A stretch of DNA of 64,000 nucleotides from Bin125 sp026705025. GTDB lineage: Bacteria > Chloroflexota > Dehalococcoidia > Bin125. The notes beneath the pieces were generated by a model that saw only the letters and a program-made list of their open reading frames with translations, had not been told where the DNA came from and did not search any database. The translations under genes were made by a program, and so were the position numbers. Location: the NCBI GenBank assembly GCA_026705025.1, contig JAPPBN010000032.1, positions 3,818 through 67,817 on the forward strand, given 5' to 3'. How positions within the stretch are numbered: position 1 is the stretch's first letter; every line of letters begins with the position of its first letter. Shown here piece by piece: positions 33,719 through 41,272 of the stretch.

Positions 33719-34308
33719 CGGCCCGACTCCTCCGCCGCCTCGTGTCCCTGCGCGTGCCCGTGTGCGTCTCCGTGTGCGGAGCCGTAGGTCGCTTCGGCAT
33801 CAACGAACGTGGCCGGTGCGATCTTGATCGGACACCGAGGCCACTCGATCACGTCATCTCCCGCCTTGAGCCGCCGGGCCAGCTTGACCGACTCGACCAT
33901 CGTCAACGGGCCGACCACTCGACCATTCACCCAGACCATCGGCGCCTGCTCGCAGGTGCCGTTGCACTGCCCCAACCAGAGACCCAGCTCGTCGTCGGGC
34001 GTGTTCTCGCCCAGTCGGCAGCCGAGCTCGGCCTCGAAGATCCGCCGCACGCGGTCGCCGCCGACGACGCGGCAGGACGGACCGGAACACCAGGTGACCA
34101 GCGTCTTGGGCGGCGGCGAGTGGCGAAATTCGGCGTAGAACGTGGCCGGGCCGTAGACCTGCGCCTCCGACACCCGCAGGTGTCTCGCGATCAGCCGGAT
34201 CGCATCGCGCGAGATCCAGCCCAACTCTTCCTGGGCCAGGTGCAGCGCGCGCAGCATCTCACCCTGCTGGCGTGGCAGTTGCTGAAGCAGCCCGGCAAAC
34301 CGTTCCAT
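33715..34308 (-). CDS. nuoE: NuoE-like [2Fe-2S] subunit
   Basis: A 197-residue thioredoxin-like ferredoxin subunit. The N-terminal helical part includes ALHLAQEELGWISRDAIRLIA and VYGPATFYAEF, typical of NuoE. The 2Fe-2S ligands appear as CSGPSC and CNGTC (C-x4-C and C-x3-C). The tail beyond about residue 165 is His/Gly/Ala-rich (HGDAHGHAQGHE), which may bind metal or be disordered. Its stop overlaps the NuoF-like start by 4 nt. Together they form an NADH dehydrogenase module. Confidence 0.9.
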   Translation of the reverse strand: MERFAGLLQQLPRQQGEMLRALHLAQEELGWISRDAIRLIARHLRVSEAQVYGPATFYAEFRHSPPPKTLVTWCSGPSCRVVGGDRVRRIFEAELGCRLGENTPDDELGLWLGQCNGTCEQAPMVWVNGRVVGPLTMVESVKLARRLKAGDDVIEWPRCPIKIAPATFVDAEATYGSAHGDAHGHAQGHEAAEESGR

Positions 34309-34400
34309 CCCTGCTCCCGTCCCCGCTAGACCGTGCAGCGCGCTCCCCGCATGCTATCCGCGCCCCCGATAGCGGACAAGCCGCGGCGCCCAAACAGTTC

Positions 34401-34432
34401 CCCGTCATACCCGCGCTTGTCGCGGGTATCTC
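34401..34432. repeat. Palindromic spacer repeat, type A
   Basis: CCCGTC followed by ATACCCGCG-CTTGT-CGCGGGTAT, a perfect 9-bp hairpin. A related element lies inverted at 34521-34550 and another at 48728-48757. Confidence 0.75.
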
Positions 34433-34520
34433 GCCTTGGTCCCGACGACTCATGTCGGCCGTGCGGAGCGACCAGGGCCGGACCAATCGGCGCCGGTCGC
34501 GAAGAGGCTCTGACCGCTTC

Positions 34521-34550
34521 GAGATTCCCCCGGCAACCGCGGGAATGGCG
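34521..34550. repeat. Palindromic spacer repeat, type A (inverted copy)
   Basis: GAGATTCCC...CGCGGGAATGGCG is the reverse orientation of the element at 34401. The two face each other across about 90 bp, as in paired REP elements. The 250-bp spacer holds nothing else recognisable. Confidence 0.65.
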
Positions 34551-34557
34551 GTGCCGC

Positions 34558-35481
34558 CTACGCGTTGAAATGGAGCCGCAGACCCGGACGCGGCCACTGA
34601 CAGGAAATCAGGCGACCGCTTGTCGAGAGCGTGATGTAGGCGGTTTGCATGTCGGCCCCGCCGAAACAGATGTTGGTCGTCAGCGGATCGTCGCCGACCG
34701 CGACGTGCTCGACGTCGCCCGTCTCGGGATTGATCACGGTGACCCCGCCCGGGCCGATCGTCGCCACGCAGACGTTGCCCGACTCCTCCACCGCGAGCGA
34801 ATCGAACAGCGTGTAGCCCCCGGCGTTGGCGATGAAGGAGTGGAAGCCGGCCGCCGCGTTGTCCGAGGCCAGCACGCCCGGTTCGGCGATCTCCCAGCCG
34901 AACAGTCGGCCGGTCGGCGTCTCGGCGATGTAGACGTGCGTGTCGTTCGGCGCGAGACCCACCCCGTTGGCGCCACCCGGGATCGGGAAGACGGCGCGCG
35001 AGATGTGACTGCCGTCCGTGGTGGCGTAGTAGAGCGCGCCGAGGTCACGGTCGTACTCGCGGTTCTTGCCCAGGTCCGAGAACCAGAATCCGCCGGATGA
35101 ATCGAAGACGATGTCGTTCGGCCCCTTGAGCGGCACCCCGTCGCATTCCGTGTAGACGGTCTCCACCGCGCCGGTCTCGACGTTGACGCGCTGGATCGAG
35201 CCCGACGTATAGTCGAGCGCCTGGCCGCCCGGCAACAGCCGCCCGCCTGAGCGGTTCCATTCGAAGCCGCCGTTGTTGGTGATCCAGACGTGCCCGTCCG
35301 GCCCAATCGCGGCCCCATTGGGTCCGCCGCCGGTTTCAGCGACGACCTCCACGCGGCCGTCCGGCGTCACCCGCGTGAGCGTTTGCCGGGCGATCTCGGT
35401 CAATATCACCGATCCGTCATCCATCGCGATTGGCCCCTCCGGAAATTCCAGTCCCGAGGCCAGCTCCACGAAATCCATCAA
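34558..35481 (-). CDS. SMP-30/gluconolactonase-family protein
   Basis: A 307-residue six-bladed beta-propeller of the SMP-30/LRE family. LEFPEGPIAMDDGSVILTEI holds the first metal-binding Glu (FPEGP). GPNGAAIGPDGHVWITNNGG and KGPNDIVFDSSGGFWFSD carry the conserved Asn ligands, and GGANGVGLAPNDTHVYIAET the last segment with Asp. Each motif is quoted in part. Members hydrolyse sugar lactones using Ca, Zn or Mn. The true substrate is unknown. It stands alone on the minus strand. Confidence 0.88.
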   Translation of the reverse strand: MMDFVELASGLEFPEGPIAMDDGSVILTEIARQTLTRVTPDGRVEVVAETGGGPNGAAIGPDGHVWITNNGGFEWNRSGGRLLPGGQALDYTSGSIQRVNVETGAVETVYTECDGVPLKGPNDIVFDSSGGFWFSDLGKNREYDRDLGALYYATTDGSHISRAVFPIPGGANGVGLAPNDTHVYIAETPTGRLFGWEIAEPGVLASDNAAAGFHSFIANAGGYTLFDSLAVEESGNVCVATIGPGGVTVINPETGDVEHVAVGDDPLTTNICFGGADMQTAYITLSTSGRLISCQWPRPGLRLHFNA

Positions 35482-35517
35482 TGTCTTCTTTCCAGAAGTG
35501 GTGTCCCTGCGCAGATC

Positions 35518-35925
35518 CTAATCGCTCGGCGCAGTCAGGGTCTGCAGATAGTACGTGCGCCGGTCACGCGGACCGATGATGTGATCGATCCGCAGCGCCA
35601 GCTGAGCCTCATGCGGCGTCCGCAGCACGACCTGCGGGTTGGTCCTCAACAGCGGCTCCAGCGCGCCCGCCGGTTCGACCTGGCTGACCTCGACCGCGTA
35701 CGTATCTGCCGGCAGCGTGGCCGGACGCGGTCTGACCAGCGCCCGTGCCAGCAGCGCGCCCGACGGCGTCAGGATCGAGCAGACGACCGGCCTGGTGACC
35801 GGCGTGACGCTCGGCGTGGCGCCCAGTCCGTGCGCGCGCCTATGCGCCGTCTCGGCGCCCGCTTGTTCCGGATTGACCAGCAGAGAATGCGCCGCCGCGG
35901 GCGACGCCACTGATGTCGTAACCAT
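35518..35925 (-). CDS. Hypothetical protein
   Basis: A protein of about 135 residues starting at an internal ATG (MVTTSVASPAAAHSLL), chosen because upstream residues to 35958 look untypical. The C-terminal half has mixed strands (VVLRTPHEAQLALRIDHIIG) and ends in RRTYYLQTLTAPSD. There is no membrane segment and no recognised domain. It follows SMP-30 on the same strand order, upstream by 36 bp. Confidence 0.45.
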   Translation of the reverse strand: MVTTSVASPAAAHSLLVNPEQAGAETAHRRAHGLGATPSVTPVTRPVVCSILTPSGALLARALVRPRPATLPADTYAVEVSQVEPAGALEPLLRTNPQVVLRTPHEAQLALRIDHIIGPRDRRTYYLQTLTAPSD

Positions 35926-36108
35926 CACACCCTCACTCGGGGAGACCCACCCGTCCAACCGCCACTACCGCTTTAGCAAGAAGTCCCTCATTCCGTCAAG
36001 TAACGGCGCCGGGTCATAGCGCCCTGGCGGTTCCGCGCAATACGTCCAGTACCGGACCGCCTTGTATCCTGCCTGCGGAATCAGCTACTTCGAGAAAGGA
36101 CCCAACCA

Positions 36109-37056
36109 ATGGGTGATCGACTTGATGGCCGCGTCGCAATCGTGACCGGCGCCGGACGCGGCATTGGCCGTGGACACGCCCTGCTGCTCGCCTCCGAGGG
36201 CGCCAGGGTCGTGGTCAACGACTACGGCGGATCCCAGGGCGGCGAACTCGATGGTCAGTCGGCGCCGGCCGACGAAGTCGTGGCCGCGATCAAGGAGGCC
36301 GGCGGCGACGCCGTCGCCAACTACGATTCGGTCGCCGACATGGACGCCGGCGAGCGCATGGTCCAGCAGGCGCTCGACGCGTTCGGCCGGCTCGACATCC
36401 TGATCAACAACGCCGGCATCCTGCGAGACCGGATGGTCTTCAACATGACCGAAGAGGAATGGGACGTCGTCGTCGACGTCCACCTCAAGGGCCACTTCAC
36501 CGTGACCAAGTTCGCTTCCCAGGTCTTCCGTCAGCAGCGCTCGGGACGGATCGTCAATACCTCCTCCGAGTCCGGTCTGGGCAACATGGGCCAGGCCAAC
36601 TACGCCGCGGCCAAGGAAGGCATCGTTGGCCTGACCCGCACCCTGGCCCGCGACCTCGGCCGCTACGGCGTCACCGCGAATGCGATCCGGCCGCGCGCCG
36701 GGACGCGCCTGACTCTGACCGAGGAGCTGGCCGAAGCCCAGCGCCGCGCCCGCGAGGCCGGCCTGGCCGCTGGCGACGCTGGCGACATCGACTTCGGCGC
36801 CGATCGTGAGGCGATGATGGCGCCGGAAAACGTCTCGCCCTTCGTCGTCTGGCTCTGCACCGACGCCGCGGCCAACATTAACGGCCGCGACTTCCTCGTC
36901 TGGGGCAATGAGGTCGGCATGTACAACCTGCCGACCGTCGAAGCCGCTGTCTACTCCTCGGGCCTGAGCTTCAGCCTGGACGAACTCGATCGAGTCGCCG
37001 CCCAGTCCTACCTCGGCTCGCAGAAGAATCCCTGGCCTGCCCAGGCCCCACGCTAG
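36109..37056 (+). CDS. Short-chain dehydrogenase/reductase
   Basis: A 315-residue classical SDR using NAD(P)H. The cofactor motif is GAGRGIGRGHA, NNAG is present (ILINNAGILRDR), and the catalytic Ser and YxxxK appear as NTSSESG and YAAAK. The form with N-terminal GRVAIVTGAGRGIG and an extended C-terminus resembles the dehydrogenase domain of multifunctional enzyme type 2 and FabG-like proteins acting on 3-hydroxyacyl-CoA. AAAGGA upstream supports the ATG. A dienelactone hydrolase-like gene follows downstream with a type C repeat between them. Confidence 0.88.
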   Translation: MGDRLDGRVAIVTGAGRGIGRGHALLLASEGARVVVNDYGGSQGGELDGQSAPADEVVAAIKEAGGDAVANYDSVADMDAGERMVQQALDAFGRLDILINNAGILRDRMVFNMTEEEWDVVVDVHLKGHFTVTKFASQVFRQQRSGRIVNTSSESGLGNMGQANYAAAKEGIVGLTRTLARDLGRYGVTANAIRPRAGTRLTLTEELAEAQRRAREAGLAAGDAGDIDFGADREAMMAPENVSPFVVWLCTDAAANINGRDFLVWGNEVGMYNLPTVEAAVYSSGLSFSLDELDRVAAQSYLGSQKNPWPAQAPR

Positions 37057-37064
37057 ATCTCTTT

Positions 37065-37110
37065 CTCCCCCCGCACAGCGGGGGGAGATGTCCCGTAGGG
37101 ACAGAGGGGG
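37065..37110. repeat. Palindromic spacer repeat, type C
   Basis: CTCCCCCC...GGGGGGAG followed by GTCCCGTAGGGAC and AGAGGGGG. Two nested hairpins are visible. Other copies lie at 48795, 53644, 56643, 63339 and 63905-63984. Confidence 0.8.
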
Positions 37111-37153
37111 TCCCGGTTCTGGACTCACCAAGGCGATCAGAAAGGCACCAAAC

Positions 37154-37849
37154 ATGGCAATCCTCGCCCACGAAACCATCGAATTCGCCGCCAACGGCGG
37201 CACCGCCTCCGGATACCTGGCCAAGCCCGTTGAGGGCGGACCCTATCCCGGCGTGGTCGTGATTCAGGAATGGTGGGGACTCAACCCCAACATCTGCGAC
37301 ATCGCCAACCGGATCGCCGCCGAGGGTTATGTCGCGCTTGCGCCCGACCTCTTCCACGGCGCCGTCACGGCCGAGCCGGACGAGGCGCAAAAGCTGATGA
37401 TGACCCTGCAGGAGCCCAACGCCCTGGTCGACATGTCCGGCGCCGTCTCGGCCCTGCAGGCGCGTGACGACGTCCGCGCCGATCGGATCGGCGTGACGGG
37501 ATTCTGCCTGGGCGGCGGCATGTCGCTGCTGCTCGCCATGAACAACCCGGCCGTCACTGCGGCCGCGCCCTTCTACGGCGTGCCCGGTGCAGGCATGGGC
37601 GACGCGGGCCAGATCCAGGGCGCCGTGATGGGCTTCTTCGCCGGTCGCGACGAGTGGATCAACGCCGAAGTCGTGGAAAGCATCGGGTCAGCGCTCAACG
37701 GCGCCGGCGTGCGCAACCAGATCCACATGTACCCGGACTCCGACCACGGCTTCTTCAACGACACCTCCCCCGAGGTCCACGATCCCGAGGCCGCCGCCGA
37801 CGCCTGGGACAAGCTCAAGGCCTTCTTCGCCGCCGAGCTGCAGGCGTAG
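37154..37849 (+). CDS. Dienelactone hydrolase-family protein
   Basis: A 231-residue alpha/beta hydrolase of the dienelactone hydrolase family. VVVIQEWWGLNPNICDIA is the conserved N-terminal region, GFCLGGG holds the nucleophile Cys, FFAGRDEWI the Asp and YPDSDHGFFND the His, giving a Cys-Asp-His triad. ATG at 37154 is preferred because it begins at the domain. The longer frame from 37088 would translate a type C repeat. The family hydrolyses lactones and small esters, and the substrate here is not known. Confidence 0.87.
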   Translation: MAILAHETIEFAANGGTASGYLAKPVEGGPYPGVVVIQEWWGLNPNICDIANRIAAEGYVALAPDLFHGAVTAEPDEAQKLMMTLQEPNALVDMSGAVSALQARDDVRADRIGVTGFCLGGGMSLLLAMNNPAVTAAAPFYGVPGAGMGDAGQIQGAVMGFFAGRDEWINAEVVESIGSALNGAGVRNQIHMYPDSDHGFFNDTSPEVHDPEAAADAWDKLKAFFAAELQA

Positions 37850-37889
37850 CGTCCTACTCGCACCCGGGTTCTCGAGGTTGAGATTCACT

Positions 37890-37922
37890 CCCTCTCCCTC
37901 TGGGAGAGGGCAGGGGTGAGGG
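37890..37922. repeat. Palindromic spacer repeat, type B
   Basis: CCCTCTCCC-TCT-GGGAGAGGG followed by GGGTGAGGG. This is the first of several type B copies (37974, 44361, 44418, 50515, 54977). Confidence 0.8.
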
Positions 37923-37973
37923 TCCGGCGACCGCTCGGTATCTCGTGTTCGGCCGTCCACTGGCGTCGCGAAG

Positions 37974-37998
37974 CCCTCACCCTCTCCCTCGGGGAGAA
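37974..37998. repeat. Type B repeat, partial copy
   Basis: CCCTCACCCTCTCCCTCGGGGAGA lies 50 bp after the previous type B copy, in reverse orientation and shortened. Confidence 0.6.
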
Positions 37999-38055
37999 GA
38001 GACTGGAGGACGCGCGAACGCCGAAATGGACTTGCAGGGCTGGGGCTGGATCAAC

Positions 38056-38079
38056 ACGCCCCCTCGATTGAGGGGGCGT
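38056..38079. terminator. Stem-loop between convergent genes
   Basis: ACGCCCCCTC-GATT-GAGGGGGCGT is a perfect 10-bp stem with a 4-nt loop. It lies between the plus-strand hydrolase (ends 37849) and the minus-strand gene ending at 38107. Neither side has a clear U-tract, so it may terminate in both directions only weakly or be a repeat remnant. Confidence 0.45.
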
Positions 38080-38106
38080 ACGATTTCTGCAGTTGGTACC
38101 GGGACG

Positions 38107-38436
38107 CTACAACTCCAGCATCCCCGACTCGGCCTCGTCCTCCACCTCGGTCTCCTTGTCCGCGCCCAGACCGACCCCGATGTACACAAAGCCGCCGGCG
38201 GCGAGACCGATGAACAGTCCTGCACCGATGATGATCCACAACAGCCAGGCGTCGAATCCGCCGTTGGCCGACGACAGATGCTGATTGCCGGCGCCCAGGT
38301 TGATCATGATCGCGTGGACGGCGATCGCGAGAATGTTGCCTACGATCAAACCGGGCAGCAACAGCGCCATCTGAATCGGAATCGGAGCGTCCTTGAGCCA
38401 CTGCGGCATCATGAAGGAGGGAACCAGAGGCGGCAT
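38107..38436 (-). CDS. Two-helix membrane protein, unknown function
   Basis: A protein of about 109 residues with two hydrophobic helices (around IQMALLLPGLIVGNILAIAV and LLWIIIGAGLFIGLAAGGF), an Asn/His-containing loop and an acidic tail (TEVEDEAESGMLEL). A Met at 38436 is the likely start (MPPLVPSFMM). The frame can extend to 38487. It is divergent from the second peptide-type binding protein. No family is recognised. Confidence 0.5.
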   Translation of the reverse strand: MPPLVPSFMMPQWLKDAPIPIQMALLLPGLIVGNILAIAVHAIMINLGAGNQHLSSANGGFDAWLLWIIIGAGLFIGLAAGGFVYIGVGLGADKETEVEDEAESGMLEL

Positions 38437-38581
38437 CGCGTCAACCCTTCGCTCGCCGGACACGGCGACGGTTTCACCGGCTTGCACAAGTATCGCGCCA
38501 CTCTGGCCTTTCGTCTAGTTGCCTGATCGAATTGATATTGATCAATCCCGCCATAGAGAAATCGCGGATACGATAACGCGT

Positions 38582-40531
38582 ATGTCAACGAGAGATTCCG
38601 GTGGCCCGAGGGCCGCATCATCGCGAGGCGGCTACTGGACACGGATGTGCCGTCGCCGCCTCTCCCGTCGCTCGCTGCTTCGCGCGTCAGCCCGCGCCGG
38701 GGTCGGCGCCGCTGGCCTGGCACTGGTCGGCTGCTCCGACGACGAGCCCGCCCCGCAGGAACTGCAGCAGCAGACGATGCCGCAGCAGGACGAGCCTCCT
38801 GAGCCGCCCGAACCTCAGCAGCAGTCCAGCCAACAACAATCACAGGCAACCGACCAGCAGGCCGCACAGGCCGAGCCGCCGAGCGGACCGCTGCAAGGTG
38901 GCGTCATTCGCGTCTGGCTGGCGACCGAACAGCATGATCGCTGGGATCCTCACCGCTCCCGCTTCCGACACACCCGGGCCGCACAAAGCCTCATGTACAA
39001 CCGGTTGATCCGGCCGTCCTCGGCGTCCAGCGGCGAGCTTGAGGCCGACCTCTGTGCGCTGCCCGAGATGCCCGACCAGAACACGTACATCTTCACCGTC
39101 GAGCCCGGCGCCGTCTTCTGGGACCACGAGCCGGCCAACGGCCGCGCATTCACCGCAGAGGACATTCGCTGGAACATCGAGCGCCAGCAGGCGGCGGTTG
39201 ACGCGAACGGACTCCCTGATCCGCACTTCTTCCGCCGCGACGCCTACAACCGAACGAACTCTGCAGAGGCAACGTCCAACGAATCGATCAGCCTGACGAC
39301 TGCCCAGCCCGACGCCGGCTATCTCGCCTCCGTTCACGCCTCGCCCTTCGCCTGGATGACCAGCCCCGAGGCGGCCGAGCAGTTCGGCGACGCCTGGCGC
39401 GATGACCCCTCCGACGTCTTCCTCAACAGCGGCACGGGACCGTACACGCCGTTGCTGTACAACGGATTCGAGTTGACGCTGGCTCGTTCCGGCAACTGGT
39501 GGCGCGGCGATTCCGCCTGGGCCGAAGGGATCACCTTCACCTCGGGCGACGCCAACAACATCGTCAGCCTCTATGGCGCCGCCGCCTTCGATCGAGCCGA
39601 CTATCCCCTGTCAAATGAGACGGTCGAAGCGCTGCGCGAGCAGTATCCGGACCATCCCACCCATGAACTGCCCCTGGCATCGGCCGTCGAACTGCTCGCA
39701 CCCCTCTCGGCCGATCCTGACTCGCCGCTCGCGGATCCCAGACTGCTGCGAGCCGTCGGCGTCGCAATCGATCGGTCCCAGTTGATCGAACGGCTCTACC
39801 GCGGCCACGGGCGGGCCTCCGGCCCATTGCCCTGGTATCTCGACGGCTGGAGCCTCAGTGAGCAACAGCTTGCGACCTTCCCCGGCTACCGCAATGATCG
39901 GGATGCCGACCTGGCCGAAGTCACCCAGCTGCTCAGCGCCGCCGGGGCAATCGCCGGCTCGTCTGTGTTGCCACTGGTCGTCGCCGACCTGTTCGAGGGC
40001 TTCTTTCCCGGCTCAGGAGAGTCACTCCGCTCGATGATCGCCGACGCGACGGGACTGCAGGTGGAGCTGGAGAACCGTCCCTTCGCCGAAGCGATCGACC
40101 AGCTCCGCGGCGGGGAGCGATTCTGCTTCCTCGGTTGGGGCGCGGTGCCGCACGGCGCCGACCCGATCGACGACTGGCGCCGAACCTTGCACACCAGCGG
40201 TAGCGGGCACTGGAGCGACGACGCCAACGCCCAGCTCGATGCGCTCATCGATGATATGTCGACCACGTTCGACCTCGCCGCGCGCCAGCAGATCGGCCGC
40301 CAGGTGCAGGAGATACTCCTCAGCGGCGAGGTCCACCAATGGCGGATCCCGCTGCTCAACGGGATTCAGCTCGGCCTCCATCAACCCTGGTTGCACCCCG
40401 ACCCACGCCTCTTCGACTACGCCTGGTCGACCGACCATCTCAGCACCTCGTGGCTCGACACCAGCCTCGACGCCTACCCGGTTGGCCGGGAACTCCCGCC
40501 GCGGGAGGAAGAGTCCGCCGAGGGAGGCTAG
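38582..40531 (+). CDS. Second peptide-type ABC substrate-binding lipoprotein
   Basis: A 649-residue family 5 solute-binding protein. The N-terminus RRRLSRRSLLRASARAG shows a twin-arginine motif, then a lipobox LVGC, an Asp/Glu stretch and a Gln/Pro-rich linker. The SBP_bac_5 domain includes DRWDPHRSRFRHTRAAQ, YIFTVEPGAVFWDHEP and LRAVGVAIDRSQLIERLYRG. ATG at 38582 starts at the compact signal. An upstream TTG at 38519 is less likely. No permease or ATPase is adjacent, so it is an orphan binding protein. Its signal block ASARAGVGAAGLALVGC is identical to that at 22046. Confidence 0.85.
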   Translation: MSTRDSGGPRAASSRGGYWTRMCRRRLSRRSLLRASARAGVGAAGLALVGCSDDEPAPQELQQQTMPQQDEPPEPPEPQQQSSQQQSQATDQQAAQAEPPSGPLQGGVIRVWLATEQHDRWDPHRSRFRHTRAAQSLMYNRLIRPSSASSGELEADLCALPEMPDQNTYIFTVEPGAVFWDHEPANGRAFTAEDIRWNIERQQAAVDANGLPDPHFFRRDAYNRTNSAEATSNESISLTTAQPDAGYLASVHASPFAWMTSPEAAEQFGDAWRDDPSDVFLNSGTGPYTPLLYNGFELTLARSGNWWRGDSAWAEGITFTSGDANNIVSLYGAAAFDRADYPLSNETVEALREQYPDHPTHELPLASAVELLAPLSADPDSPLADPRLLRAVGVAIDRSQLIERLYRGHGRASGPLPWYLDGWSLSEQQLATFPGYRNDRDADLAEVTQLLSAAGAIAGSSVLPLVVADLFEGFFPGSGESLRSMIADATGLQVELENRPFAEAIDQLRGGERFCFLGWGAVPHGADPIDDWRRTLHTSGSGHWSDDANAQLDALIDDMSTTFDLAARQQIGRQVQEILLSGEVHQWRIPLLNGIQLGLHQPWLHPDPRLFDYAWSTDHLSTSWLDTSLDAYPVGRELPPREEESAEGG

Positions 40532-40532
40532 G

Positions 40533-40940
40533 TCACGCCCAGCGGCGTCGATGCTCCCGCTCGTACTCCAGGATCCTTCGGTACACCCGCACCATCTCCC
40601 GATCCCGCGCCAACGGCTCGCGCGGCGGCTTGATCACGGCGCCGCCCAGCGCCTCCACGATCTCACGGTGGTCGTCGATGATGAAGTCGGGCACGATGTC
40701 CGTGAACAGGTGCAGACGCTGCCGGTACTGGAAGATCGGCTTGCCCATGATCCCGGCCAGCAACGGCCAGAGGTCGTGCTTGTCCGCCACCTCGCGCCGC
40801 GCCCCGTAGCCCGACCACATGTAGACGTGATGCCCGCGCTCCTGCAGCCGCTCCAGCACCTCGCGCGCGTACGGCCGCAGGTGCAGATTCCACGAGACCA
40901 GGCATCCGTCGACGTCGAAGAAGATATTCAGCGGCCGCAC
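40533..40940 (-). CDS. HAD-superfamily hydrolase-like protein
   Basis: A 135-residue small HAD-fold protein. FFDVDGCLVSW is the phosphatase motif I (DxDG), VYMWSGYG gives motif II Ser, and FIIDDHREI is the motif IV acidic pair. No cap domain is evident. HAD enzymes dephosphorylate diverse small molecules and the substrate cannot be told. The NrtS-like gene is divergent, only 20 bp away. Confidence 0.8.
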   Translation of the reverse strand: MRPLNIFFDVDGCLVSWNLHLRPYAREVLERLQERGHHVYMWSGYGARREVADKHDLWPLLAGIMGKPIFQYRQRLHLFTDIVPDFIIDDHREIVEALGGAVIKPPREPLARDREMVRVYRRILEYEREHRRRWA

Positions 40941-40960
40941 GAACGTTAGCCTAGCGCCAA

Positions 40961-41272
40961 ATGTCGAATGCAGCCCGGACGCTCCAGGAGTGGTGCCGCC
41001 ACCTCAACCAGGCCAATCCCGGCCGTCACTTCCAGATGAAGAGCGGCCGAGAGTGCTGGCGCTGCGCCTTCCGAAATCGAGGCATGCTCCGCCGCTCCAT
41101 CCTCACCTCAGCCGTCGTCGGCACCATCCTCGTCGCCATCAACCAGGGAACCGTCATCATCGGCGGAGACGGCACCGCCGAACTCGCCTGGAAGATCCCC
41201 CTCACCTACTGCGTCCCCTTCCTCGTCGCCAGTTGGGGCGCCCTCGGCAACGCCTACGTGCGCCGAGGCTAG
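40961..41272 (+). CDS. NrtS-like nitrate/nitrite transporter, small membrane protein
   Basis: A 103-residue protein whose second half matches the small NrtS family: ILTSAVVGTILVAINQG, a Gly/Asp loop (IIGGDGTAE), then IPLTYCVPFLVASWGALGN, giving two helices with the INQG turn. NrtS has been linked to nitrate/nitrite transport in some marine bacteria. The first about 40 residues are an unusual polar extension with CWRC. An internal ATG at 41084 (MLRRSILTS) may be the true start. No nitrate reductase genes are in the window. Confidence 0.65.
   Translation: MSNAARTLQEWCRHLNQANPGRHFQMKSGRECWRCAFRNRGMLRRSILTSAVVGTILVAINQGTVIIGGDGTAELAWKIPLTYCVPFLVASWGALGNAYVRRG

Noticed and set aside
36085..37224. 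Long open frame antisense to the SDR gene
   Set aside because: It has no domain features, is rich in Gly/Val/Asp from the GC-rich complement, and the plus-strand SDR is complete.
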